Part shown: positions 25,970 to 38,140 of the stretch, one piece after another
Layout of the letters: every line of letters starts with the position of its first letter
How positions within the stretch are numbered: position 1 is the first letter of the stretch
Origin: Isoetes taiwanensis
Taxonomy: Eukaryota; Streptophyta; Lycopodiopsida; Isoetales; Isoetaceae
Assembly (NCBI GenBank): GCA_021234155.1
Contig: JAJEKV010000130.1
Span: 577,658-641,657, forward strand
DNA length: 64,000 bases
Direction: 5' to 3'
Translations under genes and position numbers: made by a program
Notes under the pieces: generated by a model
Told to the model about the DNA's origin: nothing
Databases searched by the model: none
What the model saw: the letters and a program-made list of their open reading frames with translations, nothing else

Positions 25970-26135
25970 ATTCGATTCTCGATAACTTTTTTATCGCTTG
26001 TCACTTCAAAGTCGGGCGATACATTTTTGTCATCCCATCAGCCTTCCAAAGCTCCATTTATTGGCAATCTTCTGTCATCCTATTATCACCAAAGTCAAAC
26101 TTTGTTGTCACCGACATTTCAAATCAACTTATCAC
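25970..26135 (+). repeat. Internal TTGTCA/TTGTCAC patch
   Basis: Several CTTGTCAC, TTTGTCAT, CTGTCAT and TTGTTGTCACC units occur within about 160 bp, just before the step up in GC content at 26,150. It resembles the arrays at 19.3 and 31.4 kb. It may mark the true left end of a shorter 5.9-kb element whose right end is at 31.86 kb. Confidence 0.45.
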
Positions 26136-26149
26136 ACTTTTATACCACA

Positions 26150-29100
26150 TGCTTTCTCGCCATCTTGCTCCTCTCCACATAGGAACCCCACTTGCTAGTA
26201 GAATTGGAGCCACCAAAGCTGAGTGGGAGGCTAACAAGGTTCTCAGACAGGCTAACAAGGCCCTAGCCGGCATGGTGTTGGAGATGGAGTCTCTGATCCC
26301 ATGTGCTCAAAAGGCAAATCGGGTCGGTAGCCAGGAACCCGCATCAATAGTATGGGAGACCCGCACGCCGATGGGAAGATGGCCCGGCCTGCATACTTCG
26401 AAGGCAATGTGCTGCAGGTCACACAGGCGTGGCCTCAGCTGGGACTTCAGAGCTCATCACTGACACTATGACACGAGAGAGGAGCCGCTAATGCAGGAGA
26501 GACTTACGGTCACCAAGAAACTTCTACCGAGGTGGAGGCAGCCAACCACCATGGCACCGACGCAGTCGCCTCAGCAATGCCTGCATTACCGCCGGGATCT
26601 TCGTGTAGTAAGATCGAGCAAGCTCCCATTTCTACCGCAGGTAGGCTGGCTCGAAAGACGCCGCTACTGAGCTCCTGAGCGCCTGTGGGGCCGCGTAACC
26701 ATCCGTTTATTGTGAGGCCGGTCTCCCTACCAGGTGTTCATAGTCGCGTTAGGGTGGAGATGGCTGCGCTGAAGAAGTTCTACAAGAGCGCCGGTGGTTC
26801 CGACCATTGTGGTCGGTGAACACGCGCCGTACCGCTACTCCCCGCCACAGCCTTCCACGCCGGGTACCACGCCCGCGATTGCTGCTTCGGCTTCTCTGGG
26901 GCCTAATTTGCTTTATCTTCAGTTTACATTTCCGCGACGACATCCCAGTTTACTCACCACTCACCTCTGGGGATTCGCTCGCCTTAATTTTGACTCAAGA
27001 AGTCGCTAGAATCCCTGTAGAGCTGCTAGCGGAGGGGCTGGCTGGAATTGTGGCGTTCCGAGACATGCCGTATCGTTAGGGAGAGTTCTCGCCCACAACA
27101 TCCGAACACACATTCGGACGGATGATATTCCTACCATTGAAGCGTTCGCCATACTCGTCGTGACCGGCATTGTCATAATTCACTCGCTAAGGGATGCGCC
27201 AGTGCGTGATGCCATACGCCAAAATGATGTCAAGGGGACATCCCTGCACGCGGGACCGGACTCACACCTCCATGTATCAGATGCTGCATGAGCTTGTCAT
27301 CAGAGGGTATCGCGCCACCGGGTGCCAGGTAGATTATTGGTTCGGAGGTGATGCACATTCGACAAGCTATCGCCGCAGCACTTCGCAGCTCCACCGCAAT
27401 GCGACGCTGCCCGCCGCTTTCCTACCACGGCCCCTTTCTCTCAAGCCCTACCCTCGCTCCCTTACACGGCTCCACGCACTTCAAATTTCACATGTCGCTG
27501 GCCCATTTCCATTTCACCTCACTGCCCGTCCTCCCCCTCACGCGACTCAGTCGGCAGATATCCCTCACGGACAACAGGAATTGCGTCTCCCAAGTGGCTC
27601 ATGGTTCTAGGCTTCCCTTGGCGTATGGGGACAGTCTCAACCGGCGACTCTATTGTATGGATCTCATCTTTCTCATGTGGAGACATGGGAGCATGTCAAG
27701 CACGTGCCACCGATCGCCTGCCAACATTTCTGGCCTTCAACGCCCGCATGTGACGAAGTCATGGTGGAGTGGTTTGCTACTACCCATCAACCTTTGGCAC
27801 ATTCGTTACCCTCCAAACGTACGGGGACAATAACCGGTGATTGTGGGTTCGTGTGCACACACCGCTGGCAACCCTTTTTCTCGGCCGCCTGCTATTTCAC
27901 GCTGCATGCCAATTTCTATCGCAGCCCCGATGCGGATGATGGACCTTATGTCGACGAGTATGATGACATACCAAAGAAGCTGGTAGGTCGCCCTTGAGAT
28001 TTCACGTAACGACCGAGCACCTACGCCACCCTGACCCCTGCCTGATGTCCCCGCCAGCTCACCGCATGCACGGGCCACGAGGGTCGGATGACAAACTGTG
28101 TCACCGCTTTTGGCGCACGCCGCGTGGCATTTTGACTTGGATAATTTGGTAATGGCCTTTCACAGCGGCCCGACCGCAAGTGCACATGCGACAAGACAAT
28201 CGGGAGGGTCTAGTGGTGGACTATGTCAGAAGTTATGCTAAAGATATGCATCTCATCGGCCGCTTTCCTGGGTAAGTACGTATCGATGAGGAGGTCGACC
28301 GTGATCACCTCCCACTTTATTTGTCCGGTTTTCGGAATCTCCCCACTATGCTGCAAATTTCGCTGCCCTCGCTTGAGAGAGAGACTAGATTGCGAGCAAA
28401 AGTGTGGTAGGATCACGCCGAGATGCTCAAGGGACGCCTTCCGGCACTCTTTATATAGAGCATATGGTATGCGGCAAGGGCTCCATTGTGAACCCCTCAG
28501 ATACGGGCTTTTTATGGGCGAAACCCCAACCATAATGCTATACATATGAATTTTAATTTTGGCTCCCTTATCCGTATTATGTACTCATCTCCAACTAGGC
28601 AATCCATATACCCTTTCCATACATATACACCGAATGTTGGTCGATGTTTATCATACATATACCTGAATGTTGGCCAATGTTTATGCAAACCATTAGCCAA
28701 TGTTGGCCACCTACAATAATGGTTTATACGTTGGCATATGGGATGTTGAATTGTTGTTCTAACCCCATGGTAAAGCCATGGTCCTAACTCTATAATTCTT
28801 ACCCGGATCCATATGCGGAGCACCATTTCGCTTCTTCACCACCTCCGCTTTGAGTACTTCCAAATTTGTTTCCGTACGCCGTACCAACCCATAATGATAA
28901 TGCATCACCCCTTGGCAATAAAACCCCCTACCGGGCCACGATGTTAACCATACCGGTTCAACATGGTGAAGTCCCCGGAAGTTCTTCCCGGGCACTTCGC
29001 ACTTCTCCACACTAGAGCGCCACAGATGCATTCGCCACTTTCGCTACACGCGATGCGCCGACAAAAGCTGCGCACTGGCCGCCAGTGGTCAAGAATATTC

Positions 29101-31340
29101 TCACAGAACATGGTTTCCCGATTAGTAAGAACGCTAAGCGGCAGGCTCATTAATATCTCGGGATTCGTGTACCGCCATAAAGTTACCAATGGGGCATCGC
29201 CTTCATTCAAGGGACACAAAGGCACGGTACCTTGCCGCACGGGAGATGTTCGCCCGGCCGACACTCATATCCTCTAACCTTGCATAGAGTGCTTCAAGGC
29301 CAGCCCACGTATCATCACACCCCTGGAAACAAGACTTTGCGCCGTTCTATGACCCGCCAGGACGCTGCACTACACCCCAAAATGGCTCCCCATTGGTTCT
29401 CGCCGTGGACGAGGATGTTGAGGAGGGCCCGCGAACGTCGGCTAATGGGAAGGCAAATGACCTCGAGGAAGTGCATCGAAAGTTACCAAATGGCAGCGGC
29501 GCTCGCCAGGCCGGCCTCCTCACTACCTCCCCGAGCTCAACGAAACACTGCGCAGCTGTCTCCCACACGGAATCACGCTGCGGTTGTTCCCACAAGCGCG
29601 GGCTTATTCAACACCGTCCGCCACCACCTGACGCATCACGGTCAGCCTCTCCGCATTTTGCCAAACCGCTATCGGGTAATTGAAGTGCCACAGCTGGACC
29701 CGGCCGGGCGAGGTGTAAGTGCCAGATGTGCGGTGCCCTCACGCAGTGCTTTTAGACCCGCCACTCAACGACACCACCTTACACCGGCGGCACTGACATT
29801 GAAGACAACCGAATTACCGCGTGACTTGTATTGGTTTTGTCAATTTCGCTGGCGATACGTTTCGAAAGCTGGTGGCTAGACTGCTTAACCGGGCTCCCGC
29901 TGCTCGTGTAGCCGCCATATGGCGAGAGCAGCTTTTGGCAGATGCTCGTTTACTCATCAAGTAGTACTCGTCCGCGGTTGCCCTCACAACACCCTTTTGG
30001 CCTCATCGACCGCCAGCCCCTCGCCACCGGCATGGGGATGGCATGCCTTTTGCACCGTCATCCTACCATGCGACGATGTTGGCCCACGGCCCACCCCTGT
30101 TATGCGCTCACTCGACGCTTCAGACACATTTGTCGTGCTGCCGTATTATGCGCTAATCTCGCCAAGCACTGTGGTGGTTCTCATATCCTTCATCGCCACC
30201 CCATGCTCTCCTCGCGACTCTACATATCGGGTACCGGACGTGTCACTGCTCTATGCACCTAGAGTTCCCTCCCCGCCGATAGCGCCTATCCGCCAGGGAT
30301 AGCAGGAAAGCGCTTTGGCGCCATGCAGAACAACAGTCACCAGGCAGAGCTCTGGGGCCATCAATATAATCGGTCGCAGCCCGCCCTCCGCACGGGTCGG
30401 TGGTTTGGGGCCCTACGCTTTGGTGACTTGGAATGACTGGGAGCAGTGCGTAAGGGCATTTCTTGGCACGCACTGGGGTGAAACCTTCACCCTCTATCGA
30501 TTTCGCTGCTAGAAATCGGATTTACTGCTTGGCCGCAGTTCTTTGATAGACATTACTATCGCTTATTTTTCGTAGTGGTGCCATTATGGGTGAGCGTCGG
30601 CCTCGCGACTGCTTACACTGTACCATAATCTTAGGCCTCATGGGTGGTGAGATCATTGTTCGGGCTAAATGGAATGTGTAGAGTACGTATGTGGGTATCA
30701 GCCGTCGACATCGTGATACCGGGCGGAGTACTTAGACGCTGTTTCGGCGCTTCCTCGACCCGACGAGCACGCCAAAATGGCCCACATATCATCAACCCGG
30801 TAGCTAGTCTGGGCCCAATGCCTCTACCCTCGCTCCCACGCCGAAAAGCTGCACTCGCTCATTTGCACCCGGGTGCCCACCATCTTCGCAGATCGGTGAC
30901 AAAGTGTGTGGATTGAGCCCCGCCAGACAAAGTTCTCGCCGCCAAACCAAAAGCCATTGAGGGATGAGTCTCTACACTTTCAGAAGCTGCCCGCTCGGGC
31001 CAGGATCCGGGCCGAGCACGCCCTTTGGGCACGTGACTTGCCCCTTGTATTTGTCGATGAACACACCGCCGTAAGACGCGTCTCCGGGTCGACATTCGAG
31101 GAAATTGACTCGCGGGAGGGTCACCTTTTGCCCCGCTTCGCTGGCTTCATGATTGCACTACAGCCGGTGGCCGGATCAGAGAGCGCAGATGAGACAGTTA
31201 GGGATGGGCGAGTCAAGAAGTTGATGAGCTGCTATTGCTGAACTCGGAGCGATCCCGGGCAAGACCACTTTTGTCGCTTTTTGTATTGGGTCCCATAGAC
31301 CGATCACCGCCGGACCATAAGTTAACCTTCCTTCCTCTTC
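26150..31340 (+). other. GC-rich interior of candidate CACTA element, products not recognised
   Basis: Base composition jumps from about one-third GC to over half between 26,150 and 31,340 and then falls again, matching the span between two TTGTCA arrays. The longest plus frames are 29,232-29,879 (215 codons), 27,348-27,833 (161), 27,194-27,610 (138) and 27,653-27,997 (114). They overlap in different phases, a sign of frame-broken coding DNA rather than separate genes. The 27,653 frame contains HVETWEHVKHVPP and ends DGPYVDEYDDIPKKL. It looks like a transposon-carried protein, but I cannot assign transposase, protease or plant-mobile-domain identity. CpG is abundant. Confidence 0.4.
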
Positions 31341-31379
31341 CTTCCCTTCCTTTTCATGATTTGAGGCGCCTATTGACGC

Positions 31380-31859
31380 ACTGCTGGACATTATTTGTGC
31401 CATTTCTTCAACTTTGTCAGCATGACATTTTATTGTCATACTATGGTCACTTATATCATTTTGTCATTTCTTTGTCATTATAGTACAAATACCGTTGACA
31501 CCTTTTTATCAATATTGTTTTGTCAAAACTATTTCGCCATTTATTGTCGAAGCTGTGCCATTTGTTGCCACATTATAGTCAGATTTATATCATTTGTTTG
31601 TTATCTTTGTCAAGATAAGTCAATCTATTGTCATATTTTGAATAGTTTGTCAAACCATGTCATTCTATTGTCACATTATAGTTTCATTTATCATCTTTGT
31701 CACTTTTTGTCACTAAAAGGGCCACACACTATCAGCTTTTCACATTTATTGTCATTTGATTAATTATTTTGTCGGGCGTTGTTATTGTCATTTTTCGTAT
31801 CGCTTTTGACATTATTTAGTGACAAAAAGTGACAATAATAAATCACCGTTTCATAGGTG
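31380..31859 (-). repeat. TTGTCA subterminal array, possible CACTA right end
   Basis: About fifteen TTGTCA, TTGTCAT or TTGTCAC units lie within 450 bp. After about 31,815 the orientation changes to GTGACAAAAAGTGACAATA, and the array ends at AATCACCG...CATAGGTG. The final bases loosely resemble the reverse complement of the 19,269 terminus. The 122-codon frame read through this array (31,395-31,763) is a product of the repeat and should not be taken as a gene. Confidence 0.6.
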
Positions 31860-33960
31860 CGCCCTTCTACCGTCAGTTGATCCATGTTGACATGAAGCCT
31901 TTTTATTTTGATACGCTAAAATCTTTGGAATAGACCTAACGGCCCAAATTAGGGGAAGTTTCTTTGATCGTCTTCATGGCTTTTTGACGGTCAATTTCTT
32001 TTTGAAGATGAACACGCCGATCCCAATCTTTATGCTATCCAAGTCGACATGTTAGCAGCCTAACATCCTCATGTGACTCTACTTCCTAGTGAGCTTAATT
32101 TTTCTCACCCCTATCCACGCTATAATATCGGGACATTTGTTGCCAACTGCCCTCATTTTTTGAGTTGTGGATGGTTTTTCAAAGAGCGTTTGTAATATTA
32201 ATCCATTAATTAGCTAACCCATTCATATCCTTATACTTTCAGCAGATATGTGCACTATTTAGCCATTTAGCCACTATAGGAGCCATAACCATGTTCATTT
32301 GCCTCCAGACAATTTTTTTCTTTTGCTCCACAACGCATTCAAGAAAGAATTTCATATGTAGAAATCAAGTTTATGTAGGCTAGGTGAACCCATTGTGTGA
32401 AGAAAATGTGCCTTAAAAGATAAAAGTCGCCCAAGGGGTTCATGGATGATGTTCAGTTGTTTGAAATCATTAATTTGAGATAGTCTTGAGACAACAGTCT
32501 AACTATTTGGAGCATTGTTACATCACTAAACATGGTTCTTCAATAATGAGCTTTTAATCCATAAGACATTCCATGCCTAATCAACCATGTCCAAATAGCA
32601 TATAAAGAGAACTATAATTCATTAATGGTTTAAACCAAGCTCAAATCCATAACTAGCATTTTAAACTATTCACATCATTGCACGATATTATCATTAGGAA
32701 AACTTCCACCTAAGTGGTGACCAAAACATTGGATACCTAGGTCTAAATGAAGCCAAATAAGCAAAGTGATTGTTCCAATGCATGTAATCCAAAAGGAGTC
32801 CTATAGACCTAAGCCATTGTAAGGGGGTTTGTGCCATCAAGTTTTAAGGTAATTTTGTGCAAGTGTGCAGATACACAACTAGTCCATACCAAAAAAATTT
32901 ACGAATTGGAAATCTCTTGTCACTGTCCTAGAATTGATCTAGGGCAATCCCATCAATGTGCACATGAGAACTATCGCTTATTTTCAAGGTATATCCTATG
33001 TTCGAGAAATTAACATAATCATATTCTAACTAAATGTACATGTCAACATTGGGGACTAGACTTGCCTTTTTATAGATGCCTGTTATAGTGAAAGCCAAAA
33101 ATTAGGAAGCATAATTTGATAACATTTAAAGGTTCGACCTACATTGAACTCCATTATTGAAAATGACTTAGTATTGCATATGACAGCTGAGAAGCACCAT
33201 CCTCCATGAGCACTGCAAAGGACTAGCCAAAGGTCTGATCAAAAATTCCAATTTATATTACGTTCACCTCAGGTTGTTCACTAACAACCATTCTGTTATT
33301 AGAATTAACAAGGTGATGCACATGATTAGTGAAAGGTAACATCGTCTCTGTGCATCACAATGGACTAATCCTAAGAAGTTAAACTTACCTATATGAGGTA
33401 TCATGCGCGTTACCTTTTCACCATAACTTTCTTTGAAGCCGAAGAAGGTGTAATCCCGGCCGAAAATAATACATAGTACATACCAATGGCATTTATGCCA
33501 TAGAAAGGAACTATTCTCAGCATCAAGGGAAGGCGAAGCAAAAAGATGGAAAATCATTGAAGGTGATAGAAGCTGGTCTCGAAGAAGGTCATAATTATAG
33601 GATTAGCCAGGAGTGAACAAAAAGAGGTGATTATAAACTTGACTAGTGTGATGAAGTTGAATAGTTTACAAGATCAGACGCTTATGAAGAGGTGAAGTTT
33701 CAAATCAAGAAGGTTTTTTGTGGAACTATCTACAAAGAAGGAGACTACGTGTCATCACAGGAGTTAAGTGAGGAGAACAAGGGTAACATATCAACAATCT
33801 TTATTCATAAATTTGTTGTAGAGCTAAACGAAGCATACAAGGCAAATCAATTTCATCGATAAAAGGAGGCCATTTGGCCAAAGGCATACATCTTTTTCTT
33901 AGATGTAGCCTTTGGGAAGACCTGGTTCATCCATGTGTCAATGACAGATAAAAGAGTTTG
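31860..33960. other. Unassigned AT-rich DNA
   Basis: No recognised gene. A 97-codon minus frame at 33,264-33,557 has one hydrophobic segment (LSLIMCITLLILI) and no other clue. Confidence 0.45.
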
Positions 33961-33989
33961 TGGTATGAGCTATCTAACCACTTACGAAC

Positions 33990-34150
33990 CAACATAGCAG
34001 GAGCGATAATTATTCTTCTTCTTTGATCAAGAGAAGAAAGTATTTGACATATTTCCCGTGATTCATTCTACGCATGGGACATATGTGTTCGTAGCTGGAT
34101 CTGGGCTTTGTTCATTGGTTATAATCATGTCTTTTGCATTTTACATTATT
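33990..34150 (+). pseudogene. F-box-associated-domain-like fragment
   Basis: The plus strand at about 34,014-34,130 reads FFFFDQEKKVFDIF, then HGTYVFVAGSGLCSLV. This pattern (aromatic strand, D, VFD, then VAGSGGL) is seen in the C-terminal beta-rich part of many plant F-box proteins. Upstream words such as FGKTWFIHVSMTDKR (about 33,911) would fit in another phase. No F-box itself is seen. It is too short and broken to be functional as read; a chance match remains possible. Confidence 0.3.
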
Positions 34151-35395
34151 ATAATTTTACTGTAATAAAGCTTGTCGCATCTCAATAAGAAAATAATAAT
34201 AATAACTGCTTATCCCTATTTTCCTTCCTCTTTCATCCCCTTTTTCATGTGGAATCTTCAACTCAAATCCCCTTGCCTTAACTCTATAACCCATTCTCAT
34301 CCCGCTAATTCTAATGTATAACTTCATTACCTCTCATTTATCCTTTATTACGCCTTTATACGATGACATTTTAATCCCCGAGCGACATTGCAGTGTCTAC
34401 AGCACTTCACACCGTGAGCCAACCTTGATTACCCATTTCTTGTCATCCTCTTCATATTTTTAATAGAAATCGCCATCCTCTATTAATACTCCAGACATAC
34501 TTTATTAATTTTAACTACTCATTTCTCGTCATCCCATTCTTCATTTTCTACTTAAAATCTCATGTTCTTAAATTGTAAGTTCCCTATCACCCACGATACC
34601 CCTAACATAGAACTACTACTAATCCTCAAGAAATTATCCTTGTCAATAATTTTCCATTTCCAAGAGCAAAGGCTCACACGGATTGATGGATGGATGGATG
34701 GATGGATAGATAGATAGTTTCATTTTTGGGTTATATTTCAAGCATCATCCATATCATTACGCAAAGCTTATCAGGTGCCATACCTCTATAACTGTACATA
34801 TCATAGAACAGATGACTTCGATAGTTCCTTCTTGTTGAGTTTTTATTATGCTAATTAATTTTGATTTGTATTGCCAAATGCCGAACCGTATCGTACATAA
34901 ATTAGAATCGAATTTGCAAATACTATGAACGAAAATCATCAAGGCTTCAATATTGTCTTCATCATCTCGCTAAATATGCTTTGTTAAGAAAGACATTTTT
35001 TACCCGGCTATAATCTTAAAAGCGGGCGAGTATCAAAGACTCCATAAAGTTACCAAACTCATTGGGTTTTAGGTTTCCACTTATTCGAGTATTTGATCGG
35101 GCCATTTGATTGACGGAATAGAAGGAAGCCTATTGGATTAGTTTGATTTTTTGGTACAATATTCATGCTATTGTTAAGCACTATACAGGCCAATTATGGG
35201 ATAGATGGCACATGTATCTTCTACGCTTGAACCTGGCGAAAGAATAGTTTCTTGGACCCTAGAACAAAGGTGAAAATGGCGCAAATCAAGACGTGTATGA
35301 CGCCACCGCACACTCAGAGTAGCGCACAACTCTCCCTAAAATACGCTGCTTATGAATGGTTGATGCCAAAGGCCATTAAGCTGAATCTGGCCGAA
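34150..35395. other. Unassigned DNA with GATG microsatellite
   Basis: No recognised gene. A (GATG)n run followed by GATA units lies at about 34,683-34,717. A short AAT run lies near 34,191-34,204. Confidence 0.5.
34683..34717 (+). repeat. GATG/GATA microsatellite
   Basis: About five GATG units followed by three GATA units, a simple tetranucleotide repeat. Confidence 0.85.
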
Positions 35396-35397
35396 AA

Positions 35398-35688
35398 GTG
35401 CGCTATATTTTGGTAATTAGATCGTGGTCGGGCGTATTTCACACCGCTGCAGGACAATTTACTAGAAGCAAGAAGAACCGCTGCCGCCATGCCTATGCCC
35501 GCGCCTCGTACCAACCTCGCCAGAAGCACCGGGTCCGCGTTATTGAAGCCATTGCCCTACACCCAAAGAAAAACCCTAAGCTATTCTCGACCACATCAAA
35601 CATGCAAAACAAAAATATTATCGTTTCACAAAACTATAGGCAACAAAGCCACCCAAAAATAAAACCCCTTTTTCTCCGCTTCAAATAG
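35398..35688 (+). CDS. Basic 96-codon frame, function unknown
   Basis: An uninterrupted plus frame rich in lysine and arginine (SKKNRCRHAYARASY, then PRQKHRVRVIEAIAL). Composition is like a nucleic-acid-binding or gag-type protein, but no conserved motif allows a call. The DNA is locally GC-richer than its flanks, which suggests a transposon fragment. Confidence 0.2.
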   Translation: MRYILVIRSWSGVFHTAAGQFTRSKKNRCRHAYARASYQPRQKHRVRVIEAIALHPKKNPKLFSTTSNMQNKNIIVSQNYRQQSHPKIKPLFLRFK

Positions 35689-38140
35689 AAATTTGCAGGA
35701 GATGAATGTAATCAAATCGTAGAGAATATTTGTGAAAGCATTGGAAAGGAAAGACTTATAGTTTTTGCCGGGGGTTGAATCAAGGGTAATTTATCAAGCA
35801 TTAACCACTGGCGAAAGTACCCAAACACCGGGTAAAGTTTTTGCCGCAGATATAAATATGCCAAGACTAAGGAAGAACTGGTATATGCTTTGCTACATCT
35901 GGATATGGAGCCACTAACTTTATAACTCGTCTAGTGTACCGCTCTTCTGATTTCTCCAACAACGACAGCTTCGCACTTCCACTACCCTCGCCCAGAATGC
36001 CGAGAGCCTTATGTTAGGTATTATAAACAACATCATCCTTGAAGGTACCAATAGAAACGTGCTTGTTGATGCTTGTCAAGCCTTCCTTGTAGCATTAAAT
36101 CAACAATTGTTGCATTGTTGTTTGCCTTCATCTCCTTCGGGAAGGTATGAACAAAATGTGTGCCTTTGTTGAGTGCACAAAGTCCAAAGATGATGTGCTT
36201 TTGTTCTCTTCATTCCTGAACTGTCTACGGATATTTGGAGCTTTAAAAAAAACAACATTGTTTGGAGCTATGAAGATTTGCAAATGCGTCCAGATTTGAC
36301 TGCAAATGCTTAAGCAGGAGGTGTCGATGTGATTAAGTCTAAGCATCATTTGATATGGATATGCAAGCCATATATGCTACTCTAATGAATCAAATGCTTG
36401 ATGGCTAAGCTCAAATAGCATAATGTATTCAATAGTCACATATTAAAGATAGGTGGCCAAAAATTCAAACCTGTGAACGTAAAACATATTCACCAGTCCC
36501 AGACATCTACCCCAGTAACGGAATCCACAAAGCCGCCATGCAAAGGACCGCCAACATCATAACCGTAATACGCTAATTCAAGCTCTACATTTAAGACGCC
36601 GCGCATTTGCGTAGTAGGTGAAGGACATCTTGGCAAAGTCCATCTCAACAACCCAATCACGCTCTCCAAAACAGCGCATTCTCGAACAATGTTGTCACAG
36701 CAGGAGGGGGTTATTAAGACGTACAAAACTCCTTCCATGAAATCTCGACGCATTAAGGCTTATGACGTTGTTAGCATGCGCGATAAGGCAGACTGGATTT
36801 GGGGTGGAGAATATCGAGATATGAAGTTGATGTTCGGCATGGGCGAACAGCAGGTGTTCCACGGTGGATCGGTCGTATCTTCACCGGGTCGGTATTCGGC
36901 CAGTGGATGCCCTTTTAGCACCATTGTTTTTCAATAATTGTCACGAGTTTTGTTTCCATATTCATCAAGGCAAACTACTGAGTATCTCTTTCATGGTTTC
37001 TGCAATGGAGTGATGCCGGACGCAAGAGGTTTGCAGGTAATCAATATGCATCTACACGTTCCTCTTCCTAGTCGCTAATGTTGGAGAATCTTGAAGCCGT
37101 TGAATTGCTTTTAGACACTTTTTTCACCGCTTCCGTTGTCCTTGTAGGGGTGGGCGGCGGTACCGCTTTTATGGACATTAGATACTCGGACCGGCTGCAT
37201 ATTCATGATTATCCATGGAAATTATTGTGCATGGACAATTTTTCCGCCGTTGTTGGAAACGGGCTGGCATCCATGTTACTATAGGTTTGATGGGAGGAGA
37301 TCATTAAGGGTTTGAAGAAGCACTTGTTCGTGGGGTTCTCGTACACCTAAAAATTATTCTTTTAAGTGGCGATACAATGGCCAAGTCATCTCCTTAATAG
37401 TAAATTCCATGTTTATAAGGACATCTTACCGCTGTAGCCCCACGCATCAAAGTAATGCGGAGCTCATTTAATAGTTCAAACTTTATATGGAAGGAAACCG
37501 TGAAGGTGTTGTGATTAAGGTGGCTTGGTCAATTGCATCCTTCCAAAATGGGCGTGGTCTGCATGATAACTTCTTACCGCAGAGCAAAGTCCTTATTTCA
37601 GTTCATTTGGAGACCCTAAATGGTGAACATGACTCTTGATTTACGCTTCTACCCAAAGCTCTGGTCACCGTATCCCTAGGCAAAAAGGTTGTCAAACCAC
37701 CCCATTTTAAGTATTATTTTAGGACGCTGCATTTCTCCCGGATTCTATTGATTTATGGGAGGGCCAGTATCTCTTTCTGCTATAACCTTTCATTCTCCAC
37801 CCTATTGATTTCCATGATGGTGGGTGCACCCACTACTCTCCAGATCCTCAAGACTCTCCACTATAGCATCACCACCACTCCACGCAGATGTCATGAAAAT
37901 TCACAAAAGCAAACACTTTGTTCTGACGTAAGATATTGCCTTCTTTTATAACCATAGCCCCTCCAATTGCCGTGATGGTATAACTCATATATTCCAATGT
38001 AACTCACTCTCAGCTCCACACGGCTTACTACTCTGGGACAGGTCATTCACCCAAAGTTTGCATCATGGTGGCAAAAAAGTCATCCAATGTGTGCCCGCTA
38101 AGCCAATGCCTTCCTAATATCTGCTATGATCCTTATATAT
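35689..38140. other. Unassigned region with scattered short frames
   Basis: Frames at 36,490-36,753 minus, 36,689-36,937 plus and 37,078-37,284 plus (the last with LVGVGGGTAF) show no recognisable family. CCGC strings are frequent in otherwise AT-rich DNA, for example at 37,429 and 37,577. Confidence 0.4.

Larger units (their letters stand above)
19269..31859 (+). mobile_element. Candidate CACTA (En/Spm-type) transposon, decayed
   Basis: The left end at 19,269 reads CACTACAAGAGAATC, very close to the usual plant CACTA terminus CACTACAAGAAAA. It is followed by dense TTGTCA-type subterminal repeats to about 19,880. TTGTCA-rich DNA returns at 25,980-26,130 and at 31,390-31,850. The last array switches to the inverted form GTGACAAAAAGTGACAATA and stops near 31,859 with a CATAGGTG that could be a mutated terminus. 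The GC-rich interior (26,150-31,340) has a different base composition. I cannot find a TNP2 motif, no 3-bp target duplication matches the proposed ends, and 20-25.9 kb may hold nested insertions. The left end is well supported, the extent much less so. Confidence 0.45.

Noticed and set aside
27653-27997. Plant mobile domain or transposon protease in the GC-rich block
   Set aside because: Some residues look suggestive, but no ordered set of family motifs could be followed.
31395-31763. 122-codon frame rich in C, H and F
   Set aside because: It is a read-through of the TTGTCA repeat array; the repeating residues come from the repeat unit, not from a protein.
35398-35688. Histone- or ribosomal-protein-like basic frame
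   Set aside because: Basic composition only; no histone fold or ribosomal protein motif could be identified.
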